Positions 35,490 through 47,874 of a stretch of DNA of 64,000 bases are shown here, piece after piece; within the stretch, counting starts at the first letter, position 1; the number at the start of each line of letters is the position of its first letter. The DNA is from Pachyseris speciosa (lineage: Eukaryota > Cnidaria > Anthozoa > Scleractinia > Pachyseridae), in NCBI GenBank assembly GCA_016490735.1, contig JAEMWC010000057.1:469501-533500 (forward strand). The letters run 5' to 3'. The notes below the pieces were generated by a model. That model was not told where the DNA came from. It worked only from the letters and a program-made list of their open reading frames with translations, and did not search any database. Made by a program: the position numbers and the translations under genes.

Positions 35490-35889
35490 GGCCCTGTTCG
35501 CACTAAGACGAAAATTTGAGTTTGGCGTTTGCAAAAAAAGTGAAAATTTTGTAATCACCAATTTTTTGTTTTCGTAATCCTGTTCGCACATGAAGATGCG
35601 AAATTTTTTTAGTGACAGATGGCTCTAATGCAAGGCAACCGCAAAACCCACACTCAAGGAGTCCGTCATCAATTTGATGACCCAATGACGGATGGATGTC
35701 AACGAACAAAGGATTTTCTCGCCTGACAAAATTTTTACAGCCTCCAAAGTTAGTCGACGGAATCTTTGAAGTTTCGTTGCGCTTGCAAAAATTTTGGTGG
35801 GTGCAAAAAATCGTTCGCACTAGAAATGGCTTCGCGTTGACAGATTTTTTGGTAAATCAAACAAAATTTCGCGTAGTGCGAACAGGCCC
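35490..35889. repeat. PIF/Harbinger-like MITE 1
   Basis: A 400-bp element with ends GGCCCTGTTCGCACTA and TAGTGCGAACAGGCCC, flanked by TTT on each side. The right arm of the inverted repeat keeps the uninterrupted site (GCTTTGTCTACTC in the same orientation), which proves the boundaries. 3-bp duplications and the GGGCCTGTTCGCAC-like end fit PIF/Harbinger. Confidence 0.85.
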
Positions 35890-35945
35890 TTTGTCTACTC
35901 AGTCTTCCTATGCGGTGTATTGGCTAGGTCACGGAAATCGTCTAA

Positions 35946-36346
35946 GGCCCTGTTCGCACTAAGGCGAAAATTTGAGTTTGGCGTTTGCAAAAAAAGTGAA
36001 AATTTTGTAATCACCAATTTTTTGTTTTCGTAATCCTGTTCGCACATGAACATGCGAAATTTTTTTTAGTGACAGATGGCTCTAATGCAAGGCAACCGCA
36101 AAACCCACACTCAAGGAGTCCGTCATCAATTTGATGACCCAATGACGGATGGATGTCAACGAACAAAGGATTTTCTCGCCTGACAAAATTTTTACAGCCT
36201 CCAAAGTTAGTCGACGGAATCTTTGAAGTTTCGTTGCGCTTGCAAAAATTTTGGTGGGTGCAAAAAATCGTTCGCACTAGAAATGGCTTCGCGTTGACAG
36301 ATTTTTTGGTAAATCAAACAAAATTTCGCGTAGTGCGAACAGGCCC
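35946..36346. repeat. PIF/Harbinger-like MITE 2
   Basis: Nearly identical to MITE 1 over its full length and in the same orientation. It is flanked by TAA (35943-35945 and 36347-36349), with the empty site GTCTAAGCTTATTTG preserved in the right arm. Two close insertions of the same family in one arm only. Confidence 0.85.
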
Positions 36347-36389
36347 TAAGCTAATTTGAAACCAGAATTTATTAAAATACTGGTGCGGT

Positions 36390-37221
36390 GTGGTCTAGGC
36401 ATTTCGCCGTCGCTGTTACCATTCATTCACCGTAACTCATATATTTGTCAATTTATTTTAAAATTGTGCCATTTTAGGGGTCAAATAAAGTTTGATTCAC
36501 ACCCAAAGCCGTAGCCTCCGTTAGGGTTTTAATCCCCATCTTTTTCAGATAGAAGTCCCTGGTTATACGTTAAATTTTTAATGTCCATGGTTCTTTTGGA
36601 AAATCTGAAAATGTTGACCAAGTTCAAGATAACTCAATAAGCTTCAGTTTGTCTAAGTTGATTGTTATCGTTGGTGGTTATGTTCGGTTTAAGCATCTGG
36701 GCCCATAGTTTCCCATAAGTATACTTACGCCTAGTATCCATTAATATCGCTGGACAGCCTGACAGGGAAAAAACACAAATTTCTTGTGTGCCGAAATGTC
36801 AAGCTGTAACCGAATACAATAAGCAGACATGGCAAAAAAGTACATTGGTTGATAAAAACTATTCACATGACAGCTGATACTTTGTTACACATGACGGATA
36901 GTTAAGCGTGAACATAGAAGAACACAATAGTCTTAATGTAAGATGACCAACATTTTTACGCCCTTTTTTCCTCTATTTCCCTTTAAAATTTTATACGAAC
37001 CCTTGCGTAGTTGTGAGCCTTATGGTTACCAATTTTCCAAAATTCAATGCTGCATGTTCAAAGTGGTATGTGCGCCAGGGCTTTTCTTTCTTAGTTATTT
37101 CAAAGTAAAAAAACTATTCGCAGCGAAAACGAACTTGCCCTGCAATTGTAGAAGAAGCTCTTAAACATATGCTACTTTTAATTGAAATTTGCTACTCAGG
37201 ATGTGACCCAGCCGGCCGTAG
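36390..37221. other. Core of the inverted-repeat structure, left part
   Basis: No supported gene or recognisable repeat. AT-rich. Confidence 0.35.
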
Positions 37222-37425
37222 GGGAGCAGGGTTGGCGCAGTGGTGAGAAAGCTCACCTTCCACCCATCTGTCCCGGGTTCGATTCCCGGACTCGGCGTCA
37301 TAAGTGGGCTGAGTTTGTTGCTACTCTACTCTGCTCCGAGAGGCTTTTCTCCGCCGGGTACTCCCCAAAATCCAACATTTGATTTGATTTGATTCTATTT
37401 GATTTAGAGTTGATTTGATTTAGTC
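37222..37425 (+). repeat. tRNA-derived SINE, copy 2
   Basis: GGGGAGCAGGGTTGGCGCAG at the start, A-box and B-box (GGGTTCGATTCCCGG) as in copy 1, then the shared GCTGAGTTTGTTG and CTCTGCTCCGAGAG body. The 3' end is a TTTGATTTGATT-type repeat, different from the ATT tail of copy 1. The tRNA-like head should not be read as a functional tRNA gene. Confidence 0.8.
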
Positions 37426-38249
37426 CCCTCAATTAATAAAGCATCTGTCCTCGGCTAGAAAGATTTCAGACCGAAAATTAAGAGAGGGAATCTTGCTCCT
37501 TTCGCATTTGGTGGATGCGTAGTTACCAATAAAATCACTTATCGAATCATTTAGCCATCCACTTTTCCAGGTCGTCGATGCCCAAAATGTAATTGCTTTG
37601 ATATCCTTCAAAGTGACCAGTTGGTAAAGTACGGTATGGCTTGAACCTGAAAAGAAAGAAATTTGGCGAAATGGTAAAAGTGTGAAACTGTGGTAATGTG
37701 CTTAAAGCAGACGTAATTACCAAAAAAGAAGGTGACAGTGACTACAGCAATAGGGCTGAATTCATTTTAGTTTAGTTCTCTTTGGATGGCCGATCCTTGG
37801 TAACTCCAGGCTACCACATTTTAAGGCTTTTTACGTCGGCTATCAAATTATGGTAATTATCTGAGAAATCTTTACTATTTTTACTTGTGCCTCTTTCATT
37901 TGTCTTTGCACTAAGGAAATGCCGTTTGGACTTTCCACATTCTGGAAATGCTAGCCGTTTTGTATTAGCTTCCTCGGTCAGTGATGAACACCTGTTCCGC
38001 GTGCACGGTCTGCGCTGCCTGGGCAGGCGAACCGAACACACTATTTTTCCATCTATAAAATGCCATCTTCCGCGTTCAGCACTCTCTCCAAAAAGAAATT
38101 TAACTCATCGACAAAAGATGAGCTGGGAGTGGGTGCCTTAAAGGTGGAAGGGCCTGATGCGCAGAAGGAAGCAATGTTCTAAAGGTAACCAAGGCAACCA
38201 TGCGAGCACCTGGCACCCGGCACCAGCACACTAAAGACGGGCTTAAGTG
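37426..38249. other. Core of the inverted-repeat structure
   Basis: No supported gene. Short frames on both strands show no motif. Confidence 0.3.
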
Positions 38250-41165
38250 GAATACTTAGCGAACCCCATACTTACCTACCAATAGGGTGGGAGGAGTGGG
38301 AGCACAAATCCACCGCTAGTTGTCAGCCTTGACTGCGAAATGATCCGCAAAGATCAGCAAAGCAAAGCAAGCGATGCTAGTTGGGCAATCACATATAAGA
38401 GCCCCTGAAATTACAGCGGCCACCCCTCATAGAGCCTGTGGATACTTGCCACGACCGATGTGTATGAGAGTGCCACGGCAGAGGGGATCCGTCTTTGACG
38501 CCTCAATGTTCACCCGAAGGATAGTTGGTGCAATCAATAAATCAGCCGCCACGTCCCGGAATGTCACGTGACACGAGGGAGAGAAATTGCTAGAATTGAG
38601 CACAGTAAATTCCAATGCACGCAGGAAGCCAAAATATGCCGGGGTACAGGTGGCAGAAGATGCTTTGATCAGGCAGAGCAAGATCCAGGGACTTGAAAAT
38701 CATTAACATATGATGGAGTCTCTTATAATAATAATAATCATCATCATCATCACCATCATCATCTTTATCCAGGAGGTCGCCGTCACCCTAAGGTGGTTTT
38801 TAGGCGAGTCCTGTCAAAGGTAGCAAAAATTAAAAAAAAAAATAGAAAAGTAAAAAAGAATTAAGAATATTTAGTGGTAAAAACAAGTCCCACTGTTAAT
38901 TGATAACTACATTAAACGATGTAATGCGTTTTTAAAAATCCCAACCGACTCGCTATTCCTGATATCTAAAGGAATCTCGTTCCATTTCTTAAATAAAAAA
39001 TACGACGAACGTAATTGGCCTCTGCCACACCGAGACCTATTAATCCTCAAATCGTTGGCATGGCGCGTTTGGTAATTATGAAGTGACAAATCAGTAGTAA
39101 AATTATAATTATGGTCCAAAAGGCCATGAAGACATTTAAAGACATAAATAAGCCTATGAATGCGGCGTCTAACACGAAGATCTTTCCACTTAAGATCCAA
39201 GAGCGCTTGAGGGGAAGAAGAGTATGCAGGGCGATCAAGGACAATCTTAGCAGCTCTGTTCTGCAGCACCTGAAGGGAGTCCATTAATACTTTGTTATTT
39301 CTATCACCCCAAACGATGTTGTAGTAATCCAAAAACGGTAATACCATAGTGTTTACAAATAGATTACGAGCGTAGAAGGGGAGAAAATGCTTAATCCTAC
39401 GCAGTACGCCAAGTGTAAGTCTAAGTCTGTTACTGGCAAGCGAGTGGACAGCGATGCGCCTTGAGAACGCTTAATACCACGCACTACCCACCGGAGACGA
39501 AGGCAATTGATCAGTGGCTCGATGTGAAGAGACCGGACTGCCGGCAAGTAGACCTTTCTAGAAGACGCCTTAAGAAGGTCCGCCAGAAAGGTTGCAAACA
39601 AACATAGCGTCCACTCATCGGCAGGACAGGGGAACCATTCCCATGGATTTTACCAGACTGAACACAAAAGTCATAGAACTTCCTTTGAGGGGATGCGTAC
39701 GACCTTCGTGTTCACGGAGCAAGTCCCTGTACAAGGAGGTTACGGCATCGATCTTCTAAAGAGAGGAGATCAAGAGATCCAGAAGCTGTTGCGGGATAAG
39801 CGTCGGATGAGGGTCTGCTTGCGGGGCCAATCGCTAAAACCCCTACCAATGACGGGAAAACGAGACAAAGTGTCAGCAATCTCATTTTCTACACCAGGAA
39901 CATGCTCAGCAGAGAAGGAGAAGGAGAAGGAGAACGTGTCGCAGACATTAGTATGTCTCGGAGGAGATGCATCAAGCAAGAATCCTTAAATGTCCTGGTG
40001 TTGAGGATTTGCATGACTGCCTCGTTGTCCGAACAAAACAAGACATGCTTTCGTGGCCACTGAGCTCCCCAAACCCTAGCAGCGACAACAACAGGGATTG
40101 AGGCACCTGTGGCCCTGCTCAGGGACCACTAAACCAAGCGCCTCTGAAATTAGCTCCAAACCTCACTGCCACAGCTGCGTCCGAGATCACTTCAAGGTCG
40201 GGTGCAGGAGTCAGGCCATGCAGGGAAATGCCAGAAACTCACCCTATTCTAAACCAACAAGGTGTGCCGCCATTCGAGATCCTGATGAAATTCATGGTTG
40301 AGGCCGATGGGATGGTATCCCTTGCGAAAGCAGCACAACAAATCCATCATCCGGGGCTGAAAGGTCCGGCCCGGCCAAACCACCTTAGCTGCATGATGAA
40401 GATGGCGAATTAGCGACTTCAATTCACGACGATTGCACCACTTCCCCGAACGCCAACCACGTACCCGGAAACCTAGCGACTTGCTCAGCTGAATTTAGTT
40501 CGATGCCCAGAACTTCCATGACTGGCGATTGCCCCACGCATTTGAGGGGATGAAGAAGCAGGCCCAACCTGTTGCAGACCTCCCTAGCAGTACTACGGTA
40601 ATGGGCGCATAGCGGGGAGTTAGTGGGGCCTACGGTAATAAAATCGTCCAAAAACTGCAAAAGGTCGTGTAAGTGGTAACACTCCTTAAGGATCCATTCC
40701 AGCATGTCGGCCACAGAATTAAAGAGAAAAGGGGCTGAGCATAGGTCAAAAGGGGGTGCCAGATCCACATAGTGCTTTCCTCGCCACCTCTTGCAAACAG
40801 AGAGCGATCTGAAGGGTGGACGGGAATATTCCTATACGCTGCTTCCATATCAAACTTAGCCATCAGAGCCCCACAAACATGCCGAAAGACCATGGAGATA
40901 TTCTGGTCCACATGAATGTACTGCATGGTGAAGTCATCTGCTGAAATCCCATCGTTCACGCTGGAGCCACGAGGAGAAAACGGATCCACGATTAAGCGCC
41001 ATTTCCCAGGTTGCCCTTTTGGGGGGGATGACACCAAAACTACTAACCTGTAAGCCAGGGACCGGGGAACGATCGAAGGGGCCAGCCACTTTGCCAAGAG
41101 AAACCTCATTTGTCCGGTAACGAAGTGGACCAAAAGTGGTACCGTCACGAGTCGGAGAGGGTGAT
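38250..41165 (-). mobile_element. DIRS1-like tyrosine-recombinase retrotransposon, degraded
   Basis: In minus-strand order: reverse transcriptase (41165-40424, GKWRLIVDPFSPRG, AKFDMEAAYRNIPVHP, then in a shifted frame APPFDLCSAPFLFNSVAD and FLDDFITVGP); RNase H (40090-39770, LFCSDNEAVMQILNT, HVPGVENEIADTLSRF); and tyrosine recombinase split in two (39601-39353, VYLPAVRSLHIE; 38681-38427, FGFLRALEFTV and IEASKTDPLCRGT). RT, RNase H and YR in this order is diagnostic of DIRS elements, which integrate through the recombinase rather than a DDE integrase. Several frameshifts and a LINE insertion show the copy is dead. DIRS terminal repeats were not resolved. Confidence 0.8.
38705..39352 (-). mobile_element. 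LINE 3' fragment inserted in the DIRS recombinase
   Basis: A 146-codon frame (39347-38907) gives the end of a non-LTR ORF2 (YYNIVWGDRNNKVLMDSLQV, LQNRAAKIVLD, FFKKWNEIP-like block). It is followed by a GATGATGAT/ATTATT tail down to 38728. It interrupts the DIRS recombinase between its N- and C-terminal halves, so it is the younger of the two. Confidence 0.7.
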
Positions 41166-41173
41166 CCAGGATG

Positions 41174-41892
41174 AAGGTCAAGATATTATGGGATTTTAAC
41201 ATCCAAACGGACAGGGTGATAGAGCACTGGAGACTAGATATTATTTTGTGTATGAGGAAGCTGGGACATGCCAAATCATTGATGTGGCTCCCGGCGACCA
41301 CAATATCGAAAGAAAGGAATACGAGAAGATTAACAACTATTCAGAGTTCCGCGTTGAGATTGCTAGATTATGGAACAAGACAGTGCAACAACAGTTGTTC
41401 TCGTTGTGAGAAACAACTTCAAGTCTCCCTCAGATAGTATAGGAATAACTCCAAGCAAAACATTCATTCAAAACAACACTACAGATTTTTGCGCGTCTTG
41501 GTTCTGCCAACATCCTGCGAAAAGTGCTATCCGTCTGAGGTCCCGTGGACTTGATGGAGAGAAGCACATTGCAACATTTCCAGGTTAAACTAAACTGTGC
41601 GAAATGACAGATAATGATCGTAATGATGATGATGTTATCGATATCATCATTAAAGTACACTGAAAAACTGTCCAAATATACGGACCTGAAGACCAAAACA
41701 AGCCGACTGTGGGAAATGAGAACGGAAACAGTATCAGTTATCATTGGAGCGCTCGGATCTATCAAAAGGGACGAGAAAGTAAACAGCAAAAATACCTGGC
41801 TCAGTAAATATCAGCAAGGTGTAAAAGATCGCTTTCCTGGGTACATCTCACATTGTGAGAAGGGTGTTGTCAATGTAATAGAGCTATTTTAG
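41174..41892 (+). pseudogene. C-terminal fragment of another non-LTR polyprotein
   Basis: The plus strand reads ILWDFNIQTDRVIEHWRLDI (41180-41240) and, after about 300 bases of unrelated sequence, KYTEKLSKYTDLKTKTSRLW and TETVSVIIGALGSIK (about 41650-41770). Both blocks, in this order, form the conserved C-terminus of a common metazoan RT polyprotein. Internal disruption and the stop at 41890 mark it as dead. Confidence 0.55.
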
Positions 41893-44856
41893 CCCTGTGG
41901 TGCCTCCGGATCATAGTTTGGTCTCGTTCCCTGTCTCAAAAAACTAATCATTGGCTTTATTAATTACATTTTATGATAGACAGAACGAACAGAAGTATTA
42001 TAAAAACCAAAACAAAGCAAGGAAGATGCCTGACAGATACCTGTCCGTTATCACTGACGGAAGGGGTTCATCCGCAAATCCCTCAGTTCAAGCTGAAGTT
42101 GAAGGAAAGTTTGTTTCAACGCCGACTTGAAGAAGGCCGAAAGGCCATCAGTTCAGATAATCGGGGGCTAGGGCCATAAGTACATTGAAAGTACCAGGCA
42201 GAGTGATATTTTGTTTGGTAGCGTAAATAAATGGTTAGGAATATTCTTTATGATGGAAATTAACAAACTCTCCCTCACGTCAACAGCGGAAGGTGTACAC
42301 GCTGAATTTTAGAAAATCCATGTCTAGTTTGGCATTGACTTTCACTGATTTCCTGAGATGACCAGATGCGACAACACTGAAAGCCTTACGAGACCTGATA
42401 ACGTCCAGTTACACCCCCCCCCCCCGTAGTTACAACCCCCGCCCCCAATCCATCATCCATCCACGGTGTGACGTGGACAGCATTTCTGACACGAAGTCCT
42501 GGATACGCCCATACGTCTCAACCTTTCAGCATCATGGCACCCCTTGACAACTATTTTCCCCTTTTTCATTTCTCAAAAATGGAAAAGGTGAAATGGGAAT
42601 GGTGGCGTCTTCTTGCTGGTGGGTAGCACAAGGAATGGTTACCCATTCACCAATACTTACTTGCGGTGCTTCGCGATGAGGATGATTATGTTGATGTCCC
42701 GACGTTAACCTTAAAAATTTCTAATTATCACTAACCAAACTAGCTTTTATTATTACTTCCTTATGTTCTATGTTGTCTTAAAGGTTCTTGCTCGTCTCGT
42801 GTAAATGCTAACTATCTGTGAATGTATGTGTATACCTATTTATTTATTTATTTATTTATGAGATATTTACCTATTTATTTATTTTATTTTTTTATTTATT
42901 TATGTATTTATTGAACTTGAATTACTAATAATTTATTTTGCTAAATTTGATTGTAAGCTACACAACCCGCCTCGATTAGCTTTGCTACATGCGGGTTGTG
43001 TATTTCTCTAACTTGTATAATTGTAATAATCGAAATAAAGTGAAAAAGCGAAGTGAAAGAGCCATTTGCTGTTATGAAAGATATGCCTCCTGGATGTCCT
43101 TCCCAGCTCAAGCCAGATAACACCAAAAACGCGACATCCGAGGCCATGGAAAGGGCACTGGAACACCCAGTACCATCCACTCTCTTTAACTGGGGCTGAC
43201 ACCGAATGGCGGACATCCGTTATCGCCAAACAAAAAAGAGAAGAGGGAAACGTGGGAGGAGATGAACAAGGAAGAATATGTGGAAGCCAGGGTATCCTTT
43301 AACATCAGCGCCCTTTCCTTCAAATCTTTGCCCTCAGACCAGGATGTCGACGACAATGAAGAGATATTGAGGGCTGAAGCAGCTATACTTCAGCAATTAA
43401 ACCGCCCAGTAAGATATATTCGAGAAATGCACGCACGCTATGTCCAAACTATGACGTATATTGCAGAAAGATACATTTCCCTGACTGCCGGACGGCTTAC
43501 CGTAAGCCATCACCGATTCTTTATTAAATTGGAGAGCCGAGAACTGAGGATTGTCTTCTTTTGTTTAAGTTAACAATTATTTCAGTGCTAATCAATCATT
43601 TCTATTTTTCGCAGGTTACCGTAGAATTCCGAAAGTAATGGTCCCCTTGAAAGTAACGTTAATTTTTTACCTTCCTATTGAGCTCGAAAGTAACGCCCCC
43701 GCCCTTTGAAAACGACCGGTCAACAGGGTTGCTGGGCCATCGATCTTAATTACCGTTAAATTCGTATGAACATTGCATTGGATAAATAAAACGGGTGAGT
43801 AGATATTAGGACACTAATATAATAGTCAAGCCGTGTACAAATCAGATAAGAAATTGTCTCAATCTGGATGAATTTTAGTACAAGAAGAGATATAATGTAA
43901 CGTCACTGGAACGCGTAAAATATTTCAGTCTCCTTCTTGCCTATTTACAGTGAAAGAGACAAAAGCTAGTTGCGGTATAATACGAACTAATTTCGCTGTA
44001 ACTACGAACATTCGGATCCTTTTTTATTACAGAGTGCTTTGTTCAATGTTACGGGTCCTCTTTGTGTGAACCCACTGCTGAATTACTAACACTTTTTAAC
44101 CATAAGATAAAAAAGGCTATCCGAAAGTAGCAACCCTTTAGGCCTGCTAAATCCGAAAGTAACGGCCCGAAACAGACTCAGACTTGTGTTCTTCAAAGTG
44201 GTTCAAAGGTCGAGCAGAGTTTCTGCTGAATGTTTTTAAAAGTCAGCATATCTTCAAAAGCAAGCGTCTTACAGTGCCGTCTCCAGTTAACGTGCTTACT
44301 ACCCTGAATAAAATGAACAGTGGGAAATCGTACTGCGCGGTATGATCAGTTTGTCTAGACACGCAAATTGTTGACTCAGAATTTTGCATGCTGGTGCACA
44401 ATTTGCGGAATTTTTTTAGGACTACACAGGGCGTATCTGAAAGGAAAGGCGTACAGAGAGGACAAAACAAGACCGTATATCTCATTCACCAATGTTCATT
44501 TTAATTGCCTCTCTTGTAAGGCTGCTTTCGCTTTCAGTGAGAACATTTCTTATAATAAGGTGCTGATTGGCCAAGACTGAGAACACTTCTCGGATATTAG
44601 AGATAAGGGAAGCCTCGCATTCAAATTGTTGACTGTGTTGAATGCCCTTTTCATCCCTGCCAAATTTTGTGGAGTCTTCCAGTGGAGTAAGAGCATAAAT
44701 TTTGCTTACACGGACACTAAGAAACTGAAATGTAGTGACTAGATCAAGAGGACTGTAAACATTTTTATTTAGTATAAACGCAGTTCAACCCACTCGAGAT
44801 CACCGAGCCAATTGTTTGAGTGAGCGTGAGATAAAGCAACCCTGACAAGGAAATCG
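41893..44856. other. Core of the inverted-repeat structure, right part
   Basis: No gene that I can support firmly. A 103-codon plus frame at 43262-43573 (MNKEEYVEARVSFNISALSF) has protein-like composition but no recognised domain and could be a host or repeat fragment. A poly-C run lies at about 42413 and TTTA-rich simple sequence at 42837-42910. One copy of the ATTGGCCAAGACTGAGAACA module lies at about 44562, outside the arm. Confidence 0.35.
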
Positions 44857-47800
44857 ACCGCATCAGTATTTCAATAAATTCTGGTTTCAAATAAGCTTAG
44901 ACGATTTCCGTGAATCTCTGGTTAGACTGAGTAGACAAAGCTGCATTCATTTCAGGCGGGGCGGGAAGCTAGTGGCTGAATTCGAGAACAGTTCTCGGAC
45001 AAATAAATCGCCAATTGGCTGAAACCGAGAACAGTTACGGGAATGCTAAAACAAGAAAGCTCTACGGCACGGAAATCGTTCAGCGACAATTCAATGCTGA
45101 GTCACCCTAAGAGAGCGCGAAAGAAACGATCTAGGTCAACCTTTCGGTCGCTAACTCGAAGTTGTCTATTCTTCTCTTCCGGTCATATTCTTTATGATTT
45201 TACCCTAGAGACCCCTTTTCCAAGGGGTAATGAGTCAAAACATACTCCAAAAAATTGAATTTATTTTTGTCTGAATTGAGTAAGCACTGTTGTATCCTGT
45301 TGCCCTGTATCACATAATAGTGTTCTTCTGCTAGCCATTTCGCATTTTGAACCGAATTTTCGTATGTTCAATCGTTTGTTAGCAAAATAGCCAGTTTGGT
45401 TTTTACTCTTTGTACGTAATTAACACGTTGTTTGAATAGCAATCAAATACGTGCAAACGAAACATTGTAGTCATCTCTGGTCATTTGTTTCCATCTCTCG
45501 TCAACACGAACTCCCGTCGAACTCGAACCCGCATTTCTGGTTTCCCTTGAAAACCAGAATTCAAAGCCCTTTCACAGGCAAAAAAGTGTCGGCCAAGTTC
45601 GTTTTCCTACTTATTAAATTTGAAATCATAGATCAGTATCTCTTGGTAGAGAGCACTGAAAGCTAAATTACTTGGTTTCTTGTGACACTGGCATCAATTG
45701 GCTAAGACTGAGAACAGTTCTCACATTTTACAACAAGAAGTCCTTTTGACACGCAAATTGTTCACTCAATTAATTGCATGCCGTTTTGATGCGTGCACAG
45801 GTCACAAGAAGAACAAAACACGACCAAATGTCTCATTCGACAAACTTTTAGCTATATATTGTGACGCTTATATAGCTGCTTTCGCTTTCTATAACACGGT
45901 GCCGATTAGCTACGACTGAGAATATACAAAGGCAATTGAGCCGAACCTGTCAAAATTATGCCATCGTCTTTTGACGCCAAGTGGCTGAGTTTGCGAACAG
46001 TTCTCAGCCAAAGAAAACCGAGAACAGTTATGGGAATCAAGTTAAAACAAGAAATCTCTGTGGCACGTACATCGTTCAGCGACAATTCAATGCGGAGTGA
46101 TCTTGGGATTAATAAGAACCAGCCAGAATTCAAAGCCTTTTCACAGGCAAGAAATTGTGATTGTCGGCCAAGTTCATTTTCACTCGTCGTCCTCATGATC
46201 CACTTAAACAATCATAGGTTAGGTAGAGAGAAATGAAAACGAAATTACTCCTTTTCTGGAATGTAGAGTTCACCGACATCAGTCTATTGGCTAAGACTGA
46301 GAACAGTTCTCAAATCAACAATGAGTCCTTTTTCTACGATCGGAAAACACACGCCAATTATGCCATCGTCTTCTGACGCTAAGTGGCTGAATTTGCGAAC
46401 AGTTCTGCGATAAACAAAACGCCAACTGGCTGAACCCCAAACAAAAAGCTATACAGAGCGCGATAAAATACGTTAGATGGGTAATTCCCTCTAAGATGCG
46501 AAACCTTACTGTCCGGTTTGCCGTAAATATACTATTTTTTTGAAGGCTACCGAGACATGTGATGAACGGAGATCAGTGACTTGACGAACGAAGTCTGCAC
46601 CTCAAACACGCAAGTGCTCATAACCTCGTAACATGACACCTCGAAAGCCCCAGTTGTGTTTCATCATTTCGTAGTTTTCAGAAAAATTAATTCTTGCTTT
46701 TTAAGCGTTACATTTCAGCAGAATCTATTTGCTCCGTAGTCTGAAGAATTACTGATCATCTGTCCGCGAGAATAATCAGTTTATAAAGCTGTTTCAAGAG
46801 CATAAACAAGCGATATAAACAATGTCGATTGGCAGAAAACGAGAACAGTTCTCGTTCTCAATTCTAAAAATATCTTGACCTAAATCATCCGCCGGCACCT
46901 TTCAATGCATGACACGAAATCGGGAATATTGTCCGGCGTGGTGGTTCGATTGGCAGAAAACGAGAACAGTTCTCGTTCTCAATTCTAAAAATATCTTGAC
47001 CTAAATCGCCCGCCGGCGACCTTTCACTGCGTGACACGAAATCGGGAATATTGTCCGGCGTGGCGGGGTTGGCGCGCGCTCAGGATAGATTTCAGAGAAA
47101 GGAGCTTGGAGTCGGACCGAAGAACGAAAATGATTGTACCAAACAGTAAATTATCAGAAGAGACAAGGTATTCTCCGAGCTGCCGAGGAAATAGTTGAAA
47201 AGGCCGTAGCGAAACAGTGCCTAAACAAGTGTGTGAAAATTTTGGCGCGAAATTCAGGGAAAATGATAACTCGCTTTCCAGATTTATGGACCAAAGAAAG
47301 CTCATGAAATGTGCATTTGGACGACGGATCGACAAACTGTTGGTAAGTTGCCATCTTCCTTATGTATACGCCTTATAGAAAAGTAAAATGAAAAGGAGAA
47401 TTTCACGTTGTATGGCTCGCAACGCAATTATGTGGTACTGTGTGGTTTAATTGAAAAGTTTCCAATTTAATGTCGCCAGTACATATTTTATTTTTGTTGA
47501 TATGCTTAGTTGAAGAACCACGTTAAAATTTCGTTCGTGTAGGTAGTCGATATTCACAAAGTTTCAACTCCGGTATTATTGATAAAAGACCATTGTGTAA
47601 ACTCATTCATGCGTAGTTAATAGATGATGACAAACAGACATTCGAGAATAATTGCTTATCGGTGATTCACGACAGATGCTTACCAGACATGTTGTTTTCA
47701 ATTCAGAATTCACCCGTTCTCATTGGTGGATACTGAGAACTGTTTCTAGTTTGAGAATGAATGTGATTTCATGCTCTCTTATTGGCCAAGGCTGGGAACA

Positions 47801-47874
47801 GTTCTCAGAGCGAGAAAAACATTATCAGTTTCCAGTTGAAAAGTGCATTTTCCACTTTGATATTGCACTCTGTT
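44857..47874 (-). repeat. Right arm of large inverted repeat
   Basis: Reverse complement of 32491-36389 without the two MITEs. It contains about nine ATTGGC-spacer-GAGAACAGTTCTC modules (for example near 44984, 45706, 46003, 46296, 46838, 46958, 47728 and 47800). The outer edge ends GATATTGCACTCTGTT and is followed by TTAT, which also precedes the left arm, a possible 4-bp target duplication. Confidence 0.9.

Larger units (their letters stand above)
32491..36389 (+). repeat. Left arm of large inverted repeat
   Basis: The arm begins AACAGAGTGCAATATCAAAG and is the reverse complement of 44857-47874 with only scattered differences. It contains two extra MITEs of 400 and 401 bp absent from the right arm. 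Repeated modules of GAGAACTGTTCTC followed after 6-10 bases by GCCAAT occur throughout (near 32558, 33395, 33510, 34055, 34330, 34680, 35395, 35430), and a 120-bp tandem duplication lies at 33345-33540. No protein family is recognised. A frame with GTAAGT at its end exists on the minus strand near 33015-33230 in both arms. Confidence 0.9.

Noticed and set aside
37222..37300. tRNA gene at the SINE head (also at 19060-19134)
   Set aside because: A and B boxes are present but the cloverleaf is not complete and the body and tail are those of a SINE.
32550..47830. Steroid-hormone response elements
   Set aside because: The palindrome GAGAACWGTTCTC lacks the 3-base spacer of AGAACAnnnTGTTCT, so receptor binding is not claimed.
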